The notes beneath the pieces were generated by a model. That model made no database searches, was not told the DNA's origin, and worked only from the letters and a program-made list of their open reading frames with translations. From the NCBI GenBank assembly GCA_003439945.1, contig QVRM01001118.1, positions 124,001-188,000 on the forward strand: a DNA stretch of 64,000 bases, read 5' to 3'. Source of the stretch: Dermanyssus gallinae (Eukaryota > Arthropoda > Arachnida > Mesostigmata > Dermanyssidae). This document shows positions 54,972-63,489 of the stretch, one piece after another. Within the stretch, counting starts at the first letter, position 1, and each line of letters begins with the position of its first letter. Both the position numbers and the translations under genes were made by a program.

Positions 54972-54998
<27 letters not shown>
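54972..54998. repeat. (TA)n microsatellite
   Basis: About 13 TA units. Confidence 0.95.
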
Positions 54999-55002
<4 letters not shown>

Positions 55003-55529
55003 TCTTCTATTGATCTTAGCGACGTAACATAGGTCATCATTGTGAGACGGAGACTAGAAGGAGGCCAAAGCGATCTGGTTGTGCTTTTGCCCATATCAGG
55101 CTTGTGCACGATGCTAATCGCATGGACCATGTGAATCGGCTGGTTTATTTTGAAGAAGTCGAGCTGAGACAGAGATATTGGCTATTTAAATGTGAGCGAG
55201 AACATGCTCGATCTATCTGAGCGTTTTTCCTCACTTTAAAGGGAGCAGCACGTCTGGGGCGCGCTAGCAGAGTAAGAACCGCCAAAACAGTTAATTGCAA
55301 TTGGGAAACATCTGCTGTATGATGGGGACTGTTTGTATTTGTTCCGTCCATAAAAGGTAACGACATGTTCACCACGAGGTTCCTGTGCACCAGTACGTTG
55401 TCATGGGCCTTCGTGTTAATTGAATGAAATCATAACCCACTTAACAACACACGTGTTTTCGGATACGTGTAGCACACACTGCACTGGCAACAGAAGACAT
55501 AGTTGCAGTTAGTTAGGCATAGCACGCGT
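54999..55529. other. no gene recognised
   Basis: An 81-codon minus frame (55145-55390) is open but has no recognisable features. Confidence 0.4.
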
Positions 55530-55620
55530 GGCGACGTAATCTAGAGGACTAGTGCGCCCGTCAAGGTTGTCATCTACCGGGCGCCGGTTTGATCCCCGTT
55601 ATTGATCATTTTTTTTTCTG
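55530..55620 (+). mobile_element. tRNA-derived SINE-like segment (family 2), better copy
   Basis: A-box-like GTAATCTAGAGG (55538-55549) and B box GGTTTGATCCC (55588-55598), followed by CGTTATTGATCA and a T-run. The core CTAGAGGACTAGTGCGC is shared with 13270-13350. Confidence 0.7.
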
Positions 55621-55698
55621 CGACTTGTGATACTACACCCCGAGCAAACAAAGGCAGCGAGATCATCCCCGGCCTCAAGTCTAGATACAGCGACTCAA

Positions 55699-55765
55699 TG
55701 AGCTACAGGTAAGCAGCAAGCCGCTGCCTGTGAGCAGCGGCTTGCTGCAGTGAGCTACAGGTAAG
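55699..55765. repeat. 15-bp perfect hairpin bracketed by 15-bp direct repeats
   Basis: TGAGCTACAGGTAAG occurs at 55699-55713 and again at 55751-55765. Between them GCAGCAAGCCGCTGC (55713-55727) and its exact reverse complement (55734-55748) enclose the loop CTGTGA. Confidence 0.95.
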
Positions 55766-56201
55766 ACACGCGTTTCTCCTACAAGCCTGGTTTCGATGGC
55801 TTATCGCATTCATAAAACCGTTTAAGCGTAAGGTGCAATCATTCTGTATGCGCAAAACTCGTGTTGAGGACTACTCAAGTGATGAGGTCACCCGGTACAG
55901 GTGGTCTATATCTGTACATTCTACCGTTTTCCCATTTTAATTAAGTGGCAGTGCAGAGTAATTGCCGATAAGGTAAATTGAGGCTGGGCCTAGTACATGA
56001 TACAGATCAAGTTCATTGAGGTGATTCTGGTTCGTGCACTTCGTCTAAGGGGTTTCCACTAGAGAGTCTCGTAGGAAACGCCAATAATCTGGTTTGGTTT
56101 AGTGAGTTGAGCGAAATATCAATCAAGGAGTCACTTCTGGCTTGTGTTAAAAGTGCAACCCAATTTCTTTCATTTGAGAGAACGTAGAGGCCATTACCAC
56201 T
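55766..56201. other. no gene recognised
   Basis: AT-rich; nothing seen. Confidence 0.45.
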
Positions 56202-56242
56202 ATGAAATTCACAATCACCATTAAGGTTCTGCTAACAGTTGT
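56202..56242 (+). CDS. possible signal-peptide first exon
   Basis: An ATG with A at -3 opens MKFTITIKVLLTVV, a short basic start followed by a hydrophobic stretch, and runs into GTGAGTGC, a good splice donor. This is the shape of a first exon of a secreted protein. No matching second exon is identified: the nearby in-phase segment at 56292 is an R2-like remnant. Chance is possible. Confidence 0.25.
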
Positions 56243-56294
56243 GTGAGTGCATTAATCGATACTATATTTTGCTCCGCGCTGCTCGTTCCAGGCA

Positions 56295-56500
56295 AATAAA
56301 TTGCAGTCAGTTGTATAGCCGACACTCGCCTCTTGCATTCGAGACAATGAACGCGTGCGGACTGCTTACCGCATGGCTACAGGAACAAAAATGGCTAACC
56401 CTTCGTGACCGCCAACAGAGATAAACAAAGCGTGGCTTTGTTGAGATAGAGGCTGTTTATCGACATACAAAGGAAACGCCGCAGCGCTTCTGGACTGACC
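56295..56500 (+). pseudogene. short R2-like LINE C-terminal remnant
   Basis: Reads HSPLAFETMNACGLLT, then in another frame RLFIDIQRKRRSASGLTA. The corresponding tail in better copies is FSPLAFESLGGGAGLLT...RLSLDVQRGNAASIRGTLA (63490-64000). Stops and frameshifts. Confidence 0.55.
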
Positions 56501-57021
56501 GCTGACCAGAGCTGCCGATCGTACACGACCGTTGCGACCGACGTGACAGCCTAACATCGACCCAAGATCACTCCGAACGGTCGTTTCAGGTCAACTGGTT
56601 CCCCTTCCTTAGTCCGTATACGAGAATGGATACTCGCAATGCACAACTGTCGAGACGACGTACTTAATCCATTTAGCTGTATAAGAAACTAAGTCACAAA
56701 TTAGTGGAGCTATAACTGCGTCATTACCCTTTTCGACACCTAGCAGACGGTCTGTGTAGGCCAGTCATTTCAAGTAAGAGAAAAATATAATTTTTATTAA
56801 CACTCAATCTGGACACTTCAATGTATTACGCAATACGGCTAGACTTGATATGAAGACGATTTGACACACTGCTTGAATGTTCACGTATAGTTGAAGTATG
56901 CTTTAAGTGTTGGTTTTATGTTTATTTATATAACTCTGATATGTGGAAGTATTAACGCGTTTAAACCAATTCAAAAACTTTTCATTTAATTATAACTAGT
57001 AATAAAATACGATTATCTCAC
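56501..57021. other. no gene recognised
   Basis: AT-rich; nothing seen. Confidence 0.45.
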
Positions 57022-57047
57022 CCGCATCTCGTCGTCTCTCCTCGTTC
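57022..57047 (-). CDS. candidate 26-nt micro-exon
   Basis: Minus strand TTTGTGCTTTTCAG, a strong acceptor, then 26 nt, then GTGAGA. One frame gives NEERRRDA, which would continue naturally from the QVELRQRQ end of the 57998-58097 candidate if that used an internal donor. Very short, so easily a chance match. Confidence 0.3.
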
Positions 57048-57179
57048 CTGAAAAGCACAAATACGTAAGGGATTGTTGCAACCATATAGAGTAAAAGGAG
57101 GATAACTATAAAATAATAACAGAAATTACAGCAAGCGACTCCCACTCTCTGATCATGAATGGCATAAAAGACATATAGC

Positions 57180-57290
57180 CATTGTCTCGGATGAGACGTC
57201 GTGGCTTCTAAAACCGGTCATTTTGTATGGTGTCCAGTTTGGTCAATGTAACTTCCGGAGTCGACTACAGCCGGCCAAAAAAAAAAGACA
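57180..57290 (+). mobile_element. degenerate SINE family-1-like body
   Basis: TTTGTATGGTGTCCAG and TTCCGGAGTCGA parallel TTTGCATGGTTTCC and TTCCGGAGTGGA of the 47731 SINE, in the same order and spacing, followed by about ten A. Confidence 0.45.
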
Positions 57291-57868
57291 CGCTAGGAAA
57301 TGTTCAAAAGGCCTAGTGAATTAATTGGGACGAAAAAGTTTGCATTGTTGGTGAAGCTGAACTCTTATACGGCGAAGCGTGTGCAAACGGAAGCAATGTA
57401 GCTTCATAATTGTAGAAGTTGCATTCTGTTACCATCTATTTATTTTTGGCAGGCATATGTTGACAGGCGCCTGCCAAGCAAAAACTTGGCTTAACAGAAA
57501 ATTTCCTGTAAGCAAGTATTAGCTTGTATTGGGGCTACGGAGTACGGTGTTATTGTATGCAGACCAATTCGTCGACTCGGGACAGCTCGCCCCCCAGTCT
57601 GTCATATTACACTTACGAGTTCGGTATACACAATTTAGTGAGAATTTGAGCACTTTTGCTTGACTTAACGTTGCACATCTTGGAAGAGTCTGAAGCCGCT
57701 TAGGAAAATTAATATTATGGTATGGAAACGTATGGATGAATGTAAAAACATCTGCTTCCGTTAAGAGTTTTTATAAGCCCCGTTAATCATGTATGCGAAA
57801 CAGCGCCTGCCCTAGTTATCACGCAGGACGCTGCACATAATTTGTGTCATTATCTAGACTAGAGGTCT

Positions 57869-57869
<1 letters not shown>
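57291..57869. other. no gene recognised
   Basis: AT-rich; nothing seen. Confidence 0.45.

Positions 57870-57900
<31 letters not shown>
57870..57900. repeat. (T)31 homopolymer
   Basis: Uninterrupted T-run. On the minus strand it lies about 100 nt after the stop of the 57998-58097 frame. Confidence 0.95.
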
Positions 57901-57904
<4 letters not shown>

Positions 57905-57997
57905 GAGAATAAATGATACAATTAAATAAACAACAACACGCAAACACATACAAATACATGTAACCAAATATTGTTACCAGTTAGCTAAGTTCGATCA

Positions 57998-58097
57998 CTA
58001 GTGGCCGTACATTTGTCGTTGACGCAGTTCCACCTGATCTTGAATAAGTGCAACATAGCTGCTGGTGCTCTCAATCATTTTGTTCACGCCATCTAAT
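57998..58097 (-). CDS. candidate exon, possibly terminal, of an unidentified coiled-coil-like protein
   Basis: Minus strand CGCTGTTTTCAG, a good acceptor, then one base and 32 sense codons to a TAG. The frame (LDGVNKMIESTSSYVALI, then QDQVELRQRQMYGH) is soluble, helical and Q/R/E-rich with codon use unlike the AT-rich flanks. It is either a last exon or an internal exon with a donor such as AT|GTACGG before the stop. I do not recognise the protein; upstream exons were not found with confidence. Confidence 0.45.
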
Positions 58098-58502
58098 CTG
58101 AAAACAGCGACAAAGTATATAAATAAAAACTGTGTCTTAAGGCCGGATTATTTGTGTGCGTTCTTCATGCTTTTTCAGTATTTTGCTTCGAGAACAGGCA
58201 AATGTCCCCCATCGAGGTTCCCAGGAAACGTGTGCTCTTATAACTCCCCTCAGCACCACTAGTTCACCACAAAATCATATACCAGGAAGTTTCGATAAAA
58301 GCACAGCTTCCAAACAGACGACAAACGTAATCGGCTAAATACAATGTAAATCGTTCCCTAAATAAATTTCAGACACCTTAATGCGGCGACTAAGGCAGTT
58401 ATTGCAGCGCGATCCAAGCATAAGCCTCCGTCTACGAACGGGCGTCTTGTACTGTCGTTTTAGTAAATCTATGAAAGTGAATAGTAGGCGCCTGCAGTAC
58501 GG

Positions 58503-58537
<35 letters not shown>

Positions 58538-58789
58538 TTTTTCCTCTAAAGATAAAGAAAATTTGTCAATTCATGATACACACACTATGTCTCATTGTTA
58601 AAACTACACAGTGTGGGACTCACAAACTTACTAAATCCAGCCATCTTCTTTGCTTCTTGTCTAGGCTGGTCGCAATACTGACTTCTCGATATTACTTCAC
58701 CTGGACACTCTATCTTGCCAGTACGCCTGCTCAACTTTGGGCGGAGGTTACTTTCGCCTCGGAGACAAATTCTGCGAATCTTCTTACCA
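58098..58789. other. no confident gene; TA tract at 58506-58534
   Basis: A 46-nt minus segment ending in GTAAGT near 58630 reads IATSLDKKQRRWLDL but does not join in phase with the exon at 58097. Otherwise nothing. Confidence 0.35.
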
Positions 58790-60130
58790 CAAACTTCTTA
58801 CCAGGATTCATTAACCTTGCGTAGCAGCTTGTCTACAACGACTTGGTATATCAGGGGCTTCCCAGCCTTGGGCGTGGGAATACAGCAGCGGTCGCCCAGT
58901 ATTAAAGAAAACGCAGCGTTTTCAGCAGTGTCTTGTATCGTCAGGCTCTCGTGAGTGGCACTTACGGCATAATGGGAAGTCAGCTCTATCAATGCGGTGT
59001 AGGTGCCGCCAAAGACATCTACTGTGCCCCGTTTTTAGCAGCATTTAAAAATATACAATTTTTTTTATCAGGGGGTATTGACTGTGTCCCGTGCCTAGGA
59101 TGCTCCGTCCCGACTGCATTGCCTCCAATTGGTGGCTCAATTTGCCGATTCCATTTGCCTAGGGTTTCTGTTCTGCTGATTAGTAGCTCCTTCGGCCGGA
59201 CGTTAAGTAGAAACCATTGAAGCTAGGCGTTTTACTCTTAGATCCTAGCTAATCTGTCTAGAGAGAGGGCTTGTGGGGATGCTGCGGAAGTCGTGCAACT
59301 TGTCCGTGCGATGTTAAGCGCCTTACGTCGTCGGCTTTTGTTGAAGAGGCGACGTGTTCTAGCCCTGATAGTCGTACGCTCTTATAATGGCGCGGCATAT
59401 AGCATGATGCTATTGACGGCGCCGAGAGCCGGTAGTTTCTCTGGCCGGCGGGAGAATCTTTTGCGGCTCCGCTTTGGCAGCTTTTTTTTGCTGCATAGCG
59501 CACACGAGGTACCTGTGAGGACGTTATGCAGGCTCACGCCCAGATACTTAGCCATAGGCGTGGGTAGTACGAGATTCTGTGAGGAGTGCAGCTTCAGGCA
59601 GTCTCAAAAAATGGGTTAGTTTTTGTGGAATTAGTTCGTGATCTAGCGTGTAGAGGTATTGTCGGATATTCGCCGGTTGGTCCGTTGGCTTTTCATTCGA
59701 GCAGATCCTCGTCACAGGCGGTAACGATCAGTGCCGGATTGACTGCATATGCGACAGAATAAACTCTCGGGGAATGTGTGAGTCTTAGTATTCCATCGTG
59801 GGTTATATTCTATAAGGTTGGCTTTCGTACTGTCATTTGGGGGACTGTGGTAGGGACTGTCCATAGTCTACGCATTTGAAGATAGACGCTCGTTTTTTTA
59901 GGTAAGATGCGAGGATACGTCGTAAGTAGGAGGACACGCCTTTGTTCGCTAGCTTCGTTGCAATAAATAAACACAGCAAGTTCCCTTTGTTTATGCTATC
60001 GCACAAGAGCGTATTAAACGCGTTTTTAACATCTAAGAGGGTGGCCATAAACTGTGACCGGATTGCTCTTGGCGCATTTCGCTGTGTCTCAGCTATGTTT
60101 AGAAGTTTGCATATAGTTAAGTAAGTGGAG
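58790..60130 (-). pseudogene. R1-like LINE, strongly decayed
   Basis: From 60130 downward the minus strand reads FMATLLDVKNAFNTL (first catalytic block), KGVSSYLRRILASYLKKR, then after breaks VNSIMLYAAPLYERTTIR near 59400, and DTAENAAFSLILGDRC near 58900 where the zinc knuckle region is expected. All are in different frames with stops. The 13560-14330 relic is another copy. Confidence 0.65.
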
Positions 60131-60574
60131 TGTTGGGCATCATCACATCTGACTTTAGTCCATTTGTAGTCACAATAGTAATGCCACACCATACTATTCG
60201 AAAAACAATTAAATAAAAAATAAAACCTCGGCTTCGTCTCTTCCGTTCCATTTGCGGGTAAATTAATGTTAAAAGCAAAATTAAGTGCTTAATAAAAAGT
60301 TTCTTGCCAGTCAACTTGCGACATTGTTCAGTGACGGATGGGGCTGATTCATTTATACCAAGCCAGAGGGAGCCGCCGATGTCGCTGATTTTCTTTAGAT
60401 TGGCTACAGGTAGGCTCGTTATTAATTTTCGTAAACCACACTTTCGCGGCTCGTCAATTGAATATAAACAAAACCACCGTTTGCCGAGACTACTCGGCCC
60501 ACGGGCAGCCTTTATCGGAAGGCGGGCTCGCACTACAACTAATCACGGTGATTAGTTGTAGTTTTGTTTTAATT
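60131..60574 (-). other. unassigned 138-codon open frame and a palindrome
   Basis: The minus frame 60117-60533 is open with a hydrophobic stretch (FIFYLIVFRIVWCGITIV) but no recognised family. At 60532-60562 ACTACAACTAATCAC and its exact reverse complement flank a single G, an almost perfect 31-bp palindrome next to the Tc1-like relic. Confidence 0.35.
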
Positions 60575-61080
60575 AATAGGTTGCAAAATCGCCAATTTTT
60601 CGATTCGTTTCGGCGTAGTTGTTAGTGCACGTACTGTGAGGCGAAAGCTGCATAGCATGCGTTCTAGAACTGATTTTCAGTCTCCGCCGACAACTACGAT
60701 ACAGACTTGCGGAAGATCACGAAAACTGGGCCGTTAACCAATGGCAAGCAGTTCATTTCTTAGATGAGACCAGGATATCTATTTGCGTTAACGACAAGCG
60801 GGCGGACAAGAGTTTATCGACGAGGAAAACGGCAGCCTTGTATGTTGCGCAGCTTTGCATCGTAGATCGATCAATCCTAATTTTTTTGGCTGTAGTGTAA
60901 TAGCTTTAGGAAGGCGGACCGAACTCGTGGAGATCACTAAAATCGTTTCACAGTTTTTGTAGAGGAAGAGGTTTAACTCTACGCAACGGGAGTAGACTGG
61001 AGTTAGTCTAATGGAGCAGCTAGCATGTTTTTGGGACGGAGGTAATACACACTTTTAACTTAAACTGACTTTACAGTTAA
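60575..61080 (+). pseudogene. Tc1-like transposase relic
   Basis: In changing frames: VSARTVRRKLHSM (end of the DNA-binding domain), KITKTGPLTNGKQFIS with MRPGY (the W...V.FSDE region), GRTRVYRRGKR and CSVIALGRRTELVEI (the FWGCI..G...L block). This is the order found around the first catalytic residue of Tc1 transposases. The later catalytic blocks are missing. Confidence 0.6.
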
Positions 61081-61336
61081 AATAAACAGTTCAGCTATAC
61101 ATTTGTCTTAGAATACAAATATTGTCATTGTGATAGAGGTTCAACGGTGTGCTATAGCTGATTTCAACAAACGTTTTAAACAATTGTAAATAATAAAAAC
61201 ACACATCTAGCGCTGCTGGTCGTATGTTAAAGCAGCAGGTTTCTTTGCGTCTCGAATTGGTCGTTACTTTTAATATGGCGTTACTATTGATAGTGCAAAA
61301 ACCTAATACCAAATGTGATAGGTGATGCACATGCTT
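61081..61336. other. no gene recognised
   Basis: AT-rich; nothing seen. Confidence 0.45.
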
Positions 61337-61356
61337 TATATATATATATATATATA
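61337..61356. repeat. (TA)n microsatellite
   Basis: About ten TA units. Confidence 0.9.
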
Positions 61357-61871
61357 CACAGCAAAATATTTTTTTGAAAATCATAAACGGCGTAATGAGT
61401 ATAGCTTTAGAATGAGAGCCGTTGGCTCAATTCCAATGAAGCACAAGATTAAAAAATGATGGCGAGTTTTTACTTGAGTTTTTACAGACTTGTGAGGGGA
61501 AAATTGAATACAATAACAACACAGTGAATCTCAAAGCAAAAATGTTTTGAATAGTGAGTCCGTTTCATACGCGATATGTTTGGCTAATACTATTGTAGCT
61601 ACTATTTACAAATGAGAGCACGTTCCAACCTGCAAAACTTACAGCCAATTTGTTTGCAGCGTTTATCGTGAACAATTTCAAACTGGAGCAGACAGATATT
61701 TTTTGACCAAAACACAATTGTGCTTACAAGACAGTGTGGAATTTTTTTTAAAAAAAAGTAGTAATTATACATTGATAATCTATCATTTAGATAGGCAATC
61801 CTAGTTCACGCACGGATAGCCTAATCGAATTACTAACCATGTTTTAAAGCATTCAACTAAGTTAAATGCAG
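61357..61871. other. no confident gene
   Basis: A tRNA-like stretch near 61390-61445 (GGCTCAATTCC as a weak B box) may be an old SINE head. Confidence 0.3.
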
Positions 61872-61940
61872 GTTCGTGACGAAAAGCTCGAGAAGCACTC
61901 GGACCTGACTCTGCTGGAACCTGTTAAGGCTGTTCGGTGA
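61872..61940 (+). CDS. possible exon, unidentified
   Basis: AAATGCAG precedes an open stretch of 22 codons with coding-like codon use (DEKLEKHSDLTLLEPVKAV), followed by TGA; a donor-like GTGAAG overlaps the end. The polypyrimidine tract is weak. It does not join in phase with the next candidate exon at 62143. Confidence 0.25.
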   Translation, partial: VRDEKLEKHSDLTLLEPVKAVR

Positions 61941-62142
61941 AGCCTACGAATCGGACGCAAGTACCTACTATACATCGATTTTAAGTTCTTGCATCGTAAG
62001 CCACTCTGTGGTACCAGGCAGTGAAGGTCAAAGTGAATGGACTAAATACAACACGTTGACAGCACAGGGTTGTCAAGAAGAAGCGCGTTGCATTTTTAAT
62101 CCGTTTATGATTGCACAGTAAATAATTACGTTTATAAATCAG

Positions 62143-62248
62143 CGTTTATGTATACCCTTAGTATGCGTTGCCTCCGCGATTGCTCGCATCGAAGTTACTG
62201 AGGAAAGCAACTTAGTAAGTTCGAAAGAAGAATCAAGCAAAGCAGAAG
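62143..62248 (+). CDS. candidate secreted cysteine-peptide precursor, exon A
   Basis: After TTTATAAATCAG, 35 codons plus one base run to AGAAG|GTAAAT. The first 14 residues are hydrophobic (RLCIPLVCVASAIA) with an ASA-type cleavage context, like the core of a signal peptide whose start would be in an earlier exon not found. An acidic, serine-rich stretch follows (EVTEESN...SKEESSKAE), like a propeptide. Third-position GC is higher than the flanks. Read together with 62314-62453. Confidence 0.38.
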
Positions 62249-62313
62249 GTAAATGTATCTGCATTTGGTGGTTCCATTTTGGCTAAGTGGCACTTACTGG
62301 CTGACGAGGCTAG
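62249..62313 (+). other. candidate 65-nt intron
   Basis: Starts GTAAAT, contains CTTACTGGCTGAC as a possible branch region, ends GCTAG. Without removing it the frame stops within about a dozen codons; with it removed the two flanks are in phase. Confidence 0.35.
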
Positions 62314-62453
62314 CGAAAATCTCGTCCGAGGTCGACTCCGATGGTTTGCTAGACGAGAGAGCCATTATCGTTTGCTACGATAGATCGTGCTGTAACAGGT
62401 GTCGAAGCAGCAACTCTAGCAACCGTTCAGATGGCCGCACTGAACCGTTTTGA
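62314..62453 (+). CDS. candidate secreted cysteine-peptide precursor, last exon
   Basis: Continues the exon A frame with an acidic stretch ending in LDER, then a short basic tail with cysteines in the pattern C-x4-C-C-x2-C, ending in TGA at 62451. An Arg preceded by Glu at the end of an acidic propeptide is the processing-quadruplet arrangement described for arachnid venom-peptide precursors. That makes a toxin-like or antimicrobial-like secreted peptide one option. Four cysteines would allow two disulfides. I recognise no family, and the gene model (start exon missing, short intron) is inferred only. Confidence 0.38.
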
Positions 62454-62455
62454 CT

Positions 62456-62515
62456 AGTTTATGTTGTTGTTTGTTGTTGTTGTTTATGTTGTTGTTGTTA
62501 TTGTTATTGTGTGGC
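62456..62515. repeat. (GTT)n-rich microsatellite
   Basis: Imperfect GTT/ATT repeats. Confidence 0.85.
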
Positions 62516-62548
62516 TATTTACGCACGGATGATTCTCAATTTTGATTC

Positions 62549-62758
62549 ATGCGTGCCTGTATGCAAACATACCGGAATGCACGTAAATGGAGACGCTTGG
62601 TTAGTGGAGAAGCCATCGTATATACACATGCCCAGGTGACAGCGGCACGTCAGCCAACATGGCACGTCGACATTGACGGTTCGATTCGAGGTATTTCTTG
62701 TGACGCTGCCGGAAAGCCAGACTATCTCTGTGGGTGTTTATGTATGTACGTTGAATAG
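62549..62758 (+). CDS. small open frame with cysteine-rich C-terminus, unassigned
   Basis: 70 codons, ATG to TAG. The last 20 residues hold four cysteines (C, then CxCxC). No clear signal peptide. An acceptor-like CCCAG lies inside at 62630-62634, so the second half could instead be an exon. Lies 100 bp beyond the cysteine-peptide candidate. Confidence 0.25.
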   Translation: MRACMQTYRNARKWRRLVSGEAIVYTHAQVTAARQPTWHVDIDGSIRGISCDAAGKPDYLCGCLCMYVE

Positions 62759-62869
62759 AGGAGCAACGAGTAAGTGCCGAGGGACTTTCGGCATCAGAGA
62801 ACGCGCAGTATCGGTGTCGGAGACTAACCGATGTCAAGGACGCACTAAATATTTCAACTCATAGTCGAT

Positions 62870-63196
62870 TTTATTATTATTATTATTAGTATTACCAAAG
62901 TTTAATTTTTTTTCAAATCGAAATTGTTCTCACACCTGAAAACTAAACCTTACTAATATATGACTAGTAAAATAATTTGTCACAGTTGCACGTGCTACAT
63001 CGTGTCGACTGCACTGACTGCGTGATTTAGTGTAGAGAATAGTTGTTAAGATCAACAGCTATAATTATTCTCTAATTGCTGCCGTCAGCCATGCGATAAC
63101 AGTAGTAGAAATGCTGAACACTTTACGCGGTATAGTGATGCATGTCGCTTATATAGTATATACAGAAACTGCTATCTGTAATATGTTTATACTTAC
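62870..63196. other. no gene recognised
   Basis: An ATT repeat at about 62871-62889; otherwise AT-rich and featureless. Confidence 0.45.
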
Positions 63197-63313
63197 GGAC
63201 CTCCTGTGTGCATACACGTCATACTTACAAAAAGATTACTAAACTCATGTGGTCAAATGGTCAAAATAGTGTGAATAAATGGGCTCAATGGTCAAAATAG
63301 TGTGATTAAAGCA

Positions 63314-63390
63314 GTCGATGGTGGCAGAAGATGGTGATGGTGATGATTCTTCTTCAACAATGGTGATGATTATTATTATTATTATTACAC
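63314..63390. repeat. (GAT/ATT)n trinucleotide-rich stretch
   Basis: Imperfect GATGGT and ATT repeats. Confidence 0.8.
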
Positions 63391-63409
63391 CTATAGCGAA
63401 TAAATCAAT

Positions 63410-63411
<2 letters not shown>

Positions 63412-63458
<47 letters not shown>
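63412..63458. repeat. (TA)n microsatellite
   Basis: About 23 TA units near the 3' end of the following R2-like copy. Confidence 0.95.
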
Positions 63459-63460
<2 letters not shown>

Positions 63461-63489
63461 CATTTATTTATGTGTATAAGATATACAAT

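Noticed and set aside
56292..56424. In-phase second exon for the 56202 signal-peptide exon
   Set aside because: The splice-like GTTCCAG and open frame look good, but HSPLAFETM...LLT and the following IDIQR match the R2-like LINE tail, so it is transposon debris.
57870..58097. Processed pseudogene with poly(A) (T31) tail
   Set aside because: The frame is preceded by an intron-like acceptor, and no poly(A) signal lies before the A-run; the homopolymer may be unrelated.
61643..61682. 40-nt minus-strand micro-exon with excellent acceptor and GTAAGT donor
   Set aside because: Its two open frames do not join in phase with the next candidate exon at 58097, and GTAAGT is expected by chance several times in 64 kb.
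63197..63223. 27-nt minus-strand micro-exon before GTAAGTATA
   Set aside because: Too short to judge, weak acceptor, no partner exon.
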